64,000 nt of DNA from Asterionellopsis glacialis (Eukaryota; Bacillariophyta; Plagiogrammaphyceae; Rhaphoneidales; Asterionellopsidaceae), in contig WKLE02001169.1 of NCBI GenBank assembly GCA_014885115.2, positions 1 to 64,000 on the forward strand. The letters run 5' to 3'. The notes below the pieces were generated by a model. The model saw only the letters and a program-made list of their open reading frames with translations, was not told the DNA's origin and searched no databases. A program made the translations under genes and the position numbers. This document shows, piece after piece, positions 58,749 through 64,000 of the stretch (the stretch's first letter is position 1; each line of letters starts with the position of its first letter).

Positions 58749-59064
58749 TTTTCATACGTTTGTACAATTTCGAAAAAAATAGTTCATTTTTGACCAGTGA
58801 AATCTTGTTGCCGGTAACGTTTGTGTTGAACATGATCTTACGGGCCAATCAAGTTGCAGTTTGTTAATTAAAATATCACTTCAGAGATACACAGAAAACT
58901 GTTCTAAAATACATTCCAAAATCTTATCTATTTTATTGAATACGATGACTTACTCTGAGAAACTGTACATGAGACAATCCGTCCCCCTCCGAATGTCGGT
59001 TGGCGTTCTAGCTCTCTTGGAGCAGATGCTGCTGGACTATCAGAACGGAAATTTGATGTGTCTC

Positions 59065-59260
59065 TACTGGTACCAGTAGGATCCTACTATCCAATCATTT
59101 AAGACACAAAGCCAAGAGCGACTCAAACAACTGAAAATGAGCGCGCATCCTGTAAAGGTACTACCGGTAGATGGTATCATAGCTACCAGTAAGTAGTCCT
59201 ACCAGTTACCTGTACGATCACTTCACGACAAACTAGCTGGTAGTCCTACCCGGGTATACT
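59065..59260. repeat. GTACC/CTACCAGT motif cluster
   Basis: TACTGGTACCAGTAG, GGTACTACCGGTAG, GCTACCAGTAAGTAG and CTACCAGTTACCTGTAC lie within 200 bases upstream of the apyrase gene; same motif family as the other spacers, with more CTACCAGT variants. The rest of 58749-59624 shows nothing I recognise. Confidence 0.65.
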
Positions 59261-59624
59261 GTATTCCTGTTTGCACCAATAGAAATCAACAAGACTCTTG
59301 TTTCCCTTTGCAACAGCTCTCAACATGCAAGCTTTCTCGTGCCTTGTTTTTTTTTGCTTGTGGACAGAATTATTTTCTTCCACCTTCTTGGACAGGAATC
59401 CCACTACTGACTATTCATCGCGTTTAACAGAAGATTCAATCGGAAAAAGAAAGAACATTGCTAACCACAAACTCGAGAGAACAGAAACAACTCTCGCAAA
59501 GAACTAGAGAAAGTCAGTAATTGTTAATTTTGGCTCTCCTTTGCTTTTCTCAATCCCTGTCACGCTGTGGAAGAAAAAATAATATCATACTGTATTCTCT
59601 GTCGGACATTTTTGATTTTGAAAA

Positions 59625-61784
59625 ATGATGTACGATTCAAAGAATATTACATTCTTATGGCTATTGCCATTTTGTTTGGCATCAGCACAATCGATGTCTC
59701 CTTATCGAATTGTAAGTAGTAACAGGGTTGTTCGTCATTGTCTTGTCAGGGTTAACAAACCTATCCCAACGAAAAAGAGGACATTTTATCGGAAAAAATT
59801 AAGTAATGCACGAATGCTCTACGTAGGAACACGTAGGAATCCGTACTACAGCTGATGGAAAATTACCGAACATGTTTGCCTTTCCTCTCATGATCGATAA
59901 CAGATGGGATAGGGGGATTTTGACGATGATAGATCCATGACCATGGAACTGGGGAGTAGCTCGTTGTTACCACATCTTTCAGATGTTCCATGGGGACCCA
60001 TGAATGTGTTTGAAATTGAATTTCATAACTTTCGTGTACCAAGATTCCCCAGATTCGTTTCTCAATATTTTTTTGGAAGAAAATGTCATATGTTTTGTTA
60101 CTTATCATCAAGCTTGAACTTGTACCATTGCAGTATCATGTAGCCATATCTCACCTCCAACTGTTTCTTTCGCAAAAAAAAAATCAAAAATATTCAGGTA
60201 ATTGATGGTGGTTCTACAGGATCACGTCTTCATGTCTTTGAATTTGTTGAAGATGAAGACACCAATGAAGTAGAATGTATTCGTCGTGGATCTTCTCGTG
60301 CCGATGTTCCCTTGTCTGCTTTTGGTCGCAGTGATAGCAGCATTGATAGCAACAGTACAAACAATGACAATGGTGGTCAAGGTCTTTTACCTCAAGTGGT
60401 TGCAGAACATTTGTTACCCTTGTTTGAATATGCAGCTAATGTCATTCCATCTATTCATCACAATTCAACACAAGTGAAATACCAAGCTACAGCTGGAATG
60501 AGATTGTTAACACCAGAGGGGCAAGAAGAAGTTTATGATGCCTTGTATCAAGGTTTGGTAGAATCACCTACCTTTGTATTTGACTCATTGGAACGAAGCG
60601 ATATTGCAACACTAAGTGGTGAATTAGAGGGATTTTATGGTGCTATTGCTGCAAACTATTTACAGGGTATTGTTGATGTCAATTTACATACCAAAGTGCC
60701 AGTGGGAGTGAAAGAACACGAACAACAACAACAACAGAAGGGAGGTCACCAGCAGCATCATGGTCCTATTGGTGCATTAGATATGGGAGGGAGTTCTACA
60801 CAAATCGTGTTTTCAACCAAGGAAGTGGAAGCAACCATGTCATGTCCTGCAGCAGATTCAGATAATGATGTTGAAGAGACATGCCCTATTCAACCATCTC
60901 GGTTAGACGGTGATGATTTCTTTGCAACATCTTACCTTTCTTATGGTGTAGATCAATTCCGTGAACGTTTGTGGACAACATGGGTAAATGATCAACGACA
61001 GTATCAAGATTCTAGTTCTTGTATATCCAAGGTTATTGATAATCCATGTACCTTCAAGGGATATGAAATTGAATGGGAGGGATACACATTGATTGGCACT
61101 GGTGATGCGCATGAATGTGTCAAACAAGTACAACGCCTTATCCCACATCATGAGGAAGTATATGATCATCAAGATGATTCGGTGAACAGTGAGGATGGTG
61201 AAGAGTTCTCCTTTGTGGTGGGTGGTGTACAGCATCCACCGCTTCAAGGTAAATTCTTTGCCATGTCATTATATTTCTTTACCTTGGATAGTTTGCGGGA
61301 ACTATCCCATCCATCCAAGGAGGCACATGAAGCATTAAACTTATCATGGCCAACACCTAGTATTGATGAACTATTCAATGCCTTGGATGGATTGTGTTCA
61401 CGAAGTTGGGAAGGTGATTTAGAAGAAATACAACATGAAGCACATGCATTTACCAAAGCTGAGGTTTTACCACATCGATGTTTAGAAAGTGTATACATGG
61501 TTACCTTGCTGAGAGATGGATTTGGTTTTCATCCCGAATCAAGAGATATTACATTTACGTTTTTGGTGGATGGAAGTGAGGTTGAATGGTCGTTAGGTAT
61601 GGCGCTTTCTTTATATGCGGAAGAACAACAGCACGCCCAAAGTGATGGTACTTCTTCTCATTCTTCTACAGTCACTACTGGTGGTAGTGAAACCAACATG
61701 ACATCCGATGAAGAAGATGAAGAATCTCAAGATTGTGAATTATCAAAACATACTAGCATGACTTGTCCTTCGTTACTCTCATAA
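59625..61784 (+). CDS. Apyrase (GDA1/CD39 family nucleoside phosphatase), secreted
   Basis: Exon 1 is 59625-59711 and exon 2 is 60198-61784; the 486-bp intron has donor GTAAGT and acceptor TATTCAG, giving 557 aa. Exon 1 encodes essentially only the signal peptide (MMYDSKNITFLWLLPFCLAS AQ...YRI), and the splice completes ACR1 VIDGGSTGSRLHVFEF (30-45). ACR2 is ATAGMRLL; ACR3 is GELEGFYGAIAANYLQG with the catalytic Glu kept but the usual Trp replaced by Ala; ACR4 is GALDMGGSSTQI (221-232). Several Cys pairs (SCPAADS, ETCPI, SSCISKVIDNPC) fit an oxidised extracellular or Golgi-lumen enzyme. It hydrolyses NTPs and/or NDPs with divalent metal. A poly-Gln/His insert (about 203-217) is species-specific. 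No C-terminal membrane segment, so probably soluble; the tail is acidic. Confidence 0.88.
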
Positions 61785-62777
61785 AAAGGAGCTGAGAACA
61801 GAACAATCTTTTGTTTCTGCATCTGTCACTTTCTCTCCTTGGTTCTGTTGTACCATTATACCACTACGCACATCATTATCGGTCATATCACACAAATGTA
61901 GTCAGTCCAATGGAACCTTTCACTGAAGAGTGAAAATAAGGCTGCATCTACTGCACTATGTGTCTGGAATAAAAGAGAAAAAATCGTGGAGATGAAGACG
62001 GCATCCCACTGGTTGGGAATCATCATCTCATGATAATGTATTTTCTCTCTTTGAAATTGAAACAACCAAAAGCTATTATTCCAACCGTCATCATGATTGA
62101 TGAAAATCCAGAAAACATATCGGCAGTATTCGTGTTTCAAAACGCTTGTACACTGCAATATTTGTACATTCCAAGTTCTTCTATTGAATTAATGTAACAT
62201 TACTATTTAAAAAAAGAAAAGAAGCTAACCGCTGTTTTACACTCTATTTGTGTGGTGTGCATTTATGATTGTATTCGAAGATATATCTATATATCTATAT
62301 TGATTGTCATTCCGTTTATCAAAAGAAAAACTAATTTTTGTGTATCAAATTAATGTACAGACCATGACTCTTTCGAGATCTCATTGCGGGTTGTACGACT
62401 CACCGGGGTCAGGTTCGGCACCCTCCTCCTGTTTTAACCAGAAGCCAACTTTGGATTAAGAGAAACTCTCGGAACAGTAAAATTCTTTGTGACTTCATTC
62501 TCTGGAGAGGCAGATACATGCCACCTTCCATCGTAGCAAGAAGTGATGAACTTTGCAATCTTGCCCCCTTCCTTTTCATAGACGGGCTAAAAAAATGTGT
62601 TGTAAATCTACTCATAAGAGAAAGTAATGCACAACGATACCGCATTTATTACGATTGTAGTGCTCGTATCAGACTTTACTTTCTCTGCAAGCGCTTCAAT
62701 AATTTTTGCATCATCAACAATTAGACCTGAATCACGAACACGACCAAGAATCTCCTTGGCTGATATAAGACGCAATA
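61785..62777. other. Intergenic region, nothing recognised
   Basis: 993 bases between two convergent genes. An AT-rich ATATATCTATATATCTATA microsatellite lies at about 62282-62300. No gene, RNA or repeat family supported. Confidence 0.55.
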
Positions 62778-63974
62778 TTAAAATCGATGGTTTTCATTAG
62801 AATTCATGCGATGGTTAGGTGTGAAAGTTACAAACCAAAAACCGACCAGTACAGCAAAAGCCCCTAAAAGGGCTTCTACTTGTGGACTGCCTTTTCCAGT
62901 TAACCAGTCGGTCAAAAAGGCAAAAGGAATTGTGAGAGCTAAAGCAAAACTGGCAATAGTTCCACTTGTTAGGACAGCTGATTTTGCCCACAAGAAGTCA
63001 GAGAGAACATTGTCAAACAGTCCCTTGCATGTAAGCCATCCAATGATCGGTAGTGACAATGCGGATAAATCCACCACTTGGATGAAACCAAGAAACATCA
63101 TCAAAGGACCAAGTATAAGTGTGAGCACTATACCTATATAACCGAGGAGTACTTCCATTGAAAGTCTTTCATGATTCGCTTTAGCTTCGATAACTGCCAT
63201 ATAAGCACCATACCCAATAGCTGAACAAACGGCTGCAACGTCCCCAACCAAGCGAGTACTTGCTGATCTATGCTCGCCGTTATTGTCCAACATGATGTCG
63301 TTTCCACAAACATCTTTACCGCTGTCTGAATCCCCAAATGCAGTCATGGCGCTCCCCACAACGCAAAGAATAACTCCTAAACTAACTCTATTTGTAAACT
63401 CCTGATGCCCACTAAATACTGAAAAACCGTAAGCAAACATCGTTGCTGTCGTAGAAATGATGTTGGCAGATGTTAAACTTGTAAGTGATAAGCTAAGATT
63501 GTATAAGTAGTTGGATAGGAACCAAAAGGGGGCAACATAAAGCGCAATGCGAAATGTATCAAAATCAAAATATTCCAGCAGGACTGATTTCGTATCCGTA
63601 TCAATTTGGTGACCATCAGTGATTTCAAGACTGTAGGATGATAAATTGTTGGGATTTGATGGTAGAGGCACTGCTGAATAGTCAACCTGAGATAATAATT
63701 GAGAGCTGTTTGTAGAATTCACCTGCTTTTCTTCATTCTTTTCCGGTGTTTTGGCATTTGTATCACTATTTCTGGTATTCAAAATAGCTTCACGGGAAGA
63801 TTTGAACGGTAAGAGAAATATGAAGAGAAAACTGCACCAAAAGGTAAGGAAAAATGGCTCATTGAATTTCAATTCGCAGTAAATATATTGAACAAGTACT
63901 GAACATGCAGCCCATATGAGGACACAAAGAAGTAAAAAGAATAGTCCCAGGGCGACTGTCGTTGAGACGGCCAT
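62778..63974 (-). CDS. SLC35F-type / EamA-fold transporter
   Basis: 398 aa, one exon, ATG at 63974, TAA at 62778. About ten hydrophobic helices: MAVSTTVALGLFFLLLCVLIW at the start, a polar loop (about 60-130), then YVAPFWFLSNYLYNLSLSLT, TSANIISTTATMFAYGFSVF and VSLGVILCVVGSAMTAFGDS. The stretch N-Y-x-Y-N-x-S-L...T-S-A-N-I-I-S-T-T followed by VGDVAAVCSAIGYGAYMAVI resembles SLC35F5 / fungal Thi74-type members of the drug/metabolite transporter superfamily. The last repeat contains TSGTIASFALALTIPFAFLTDWL. It probably moves a small metabolite across a Golgi or vacuolar membrane; substrate unknown. No cleavable signal peptide. Confidence 0.8.
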   Translation of the reverse strand: MAVSTTVALGLFFLLLCVLIWAACSVLVQYIYCELKFNEPFFLTFWCSFLFIFLLPFKSSREAILNTRNSDTNAKTPEKNEEKQVNSTNSSQLLSQVDYSAVPLPSNPNNLSSYSLEITDGHQIDTDTKSVLLEYFDFDTFRIALYVAPFWFLSNYLYNLSLSLTSLTSANIISTTATMFAYGFSVFSGHQEFTNRVSLGVILCVVGSAMTAFGDSDSGKDVCGNDIMLDNNGEHRSASTRLVGDVAAVCSAIGYGAYMAVIEAKANHERLSMEVLLGYIGIVLTLILGPLMMFLGFIQVVDLSALSLPIIGWLTCKGLFDNVLSDFLWAKSAVLTSGTIASFALALTIPFAFLTDWLTGKGSPQVEALLGAFAVLVGFWFVTFTPNHRMNSNENHRF

Positions 63975-64000
63975 AGTGTGCCATGTGTCAGGGGGGAGAA

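Overview
This is a 64 kb nuclear window from a eukaryotic alga, most likely a diatom or close stramenopile; I cannot name the species. The signs are short spliceosomal introns (about 90-490 bp) with GTAAGT-like donors and in one case a TACTAAC branch point, a eukaryotic 5S rRNA, families that are common in diatom genomes (CRAL-TRIO protein, pectate-lyase-like beta-helix, PI31), homocodon runs (poly-Gln, poly-Tyr, poly-Asn), and no operon structure. I placed splice junctions by hand from consensus sites, reading frame and family continuity. One assembly gap lies at 43360-44192.

Layout. 1-1545: palindromes and a 645-bp inverted-repeat element. 1546-8164: six-exon SHPRH-type SNF2/PHD/RING protein with a 22-nt microexon. 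8461-9873 (-): C-14 sterol reductase. 10845-13373: SGNH-like membrane protein with poly-Tyr/poly-Gln. 14218-15104 (-): two-exon hypothetical. 16919-17452: Yae1-domain protein. 18626-19324 (-): secreted acidic hypothetical. 20116-21873: PI31 proteasome regulator. 22195-22479 (-): small membrane protein.

22364-29960: two 816-bp direct repeats, each carrying a 5S rRNA gene. Between them lie about 6 kb almost without CpG and with almost no recognisable gene. I take this as an old cytosine-methylated, silenced block; a second, smaller CpG-poor island lies at about 45118-46770.

30104-36797: dihydrolipoyl dehydrogenase (-) head-to-head with bifunctional lysine-ketoglutarate reductase/saccharopine dehydrogenase (+), a plausible co-regulated mitochondrial lysine-catabolism pair. 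37118-41014: a small hypothetical, an FSH1-type serine hydrolase (-) and signal peptide peptidase (+). 41049-46770: gene fragments, a broken mitochondrial carrier, the C-terminus of a fatty-acid-hydroxylase-like protein with a fibronectin-III-like domain and a CaaX ending (truncated by the gap), and the CpG-poor island. 47263-52122: eIF3b (+) and an RNF216-type RBR ubiquitin ligase (-). 54723-56142: CRAL-TRIO lipid-binding protein. 56374-58466 (-): pectate-lyase-like pseudogene, followed by a cluster of TGACGT/TGACGC sites. 59625-61784: secreted apyrase. 62778-63974 (-): SLC35/EamA-type transporter.

Most genes are ordinary housekeeping or cell-biology genes. The unusual material is in the spacers: repeated GTACC-type palindromes in at least five intergenic regions, the CpG void, and the duplicated 5S unit.
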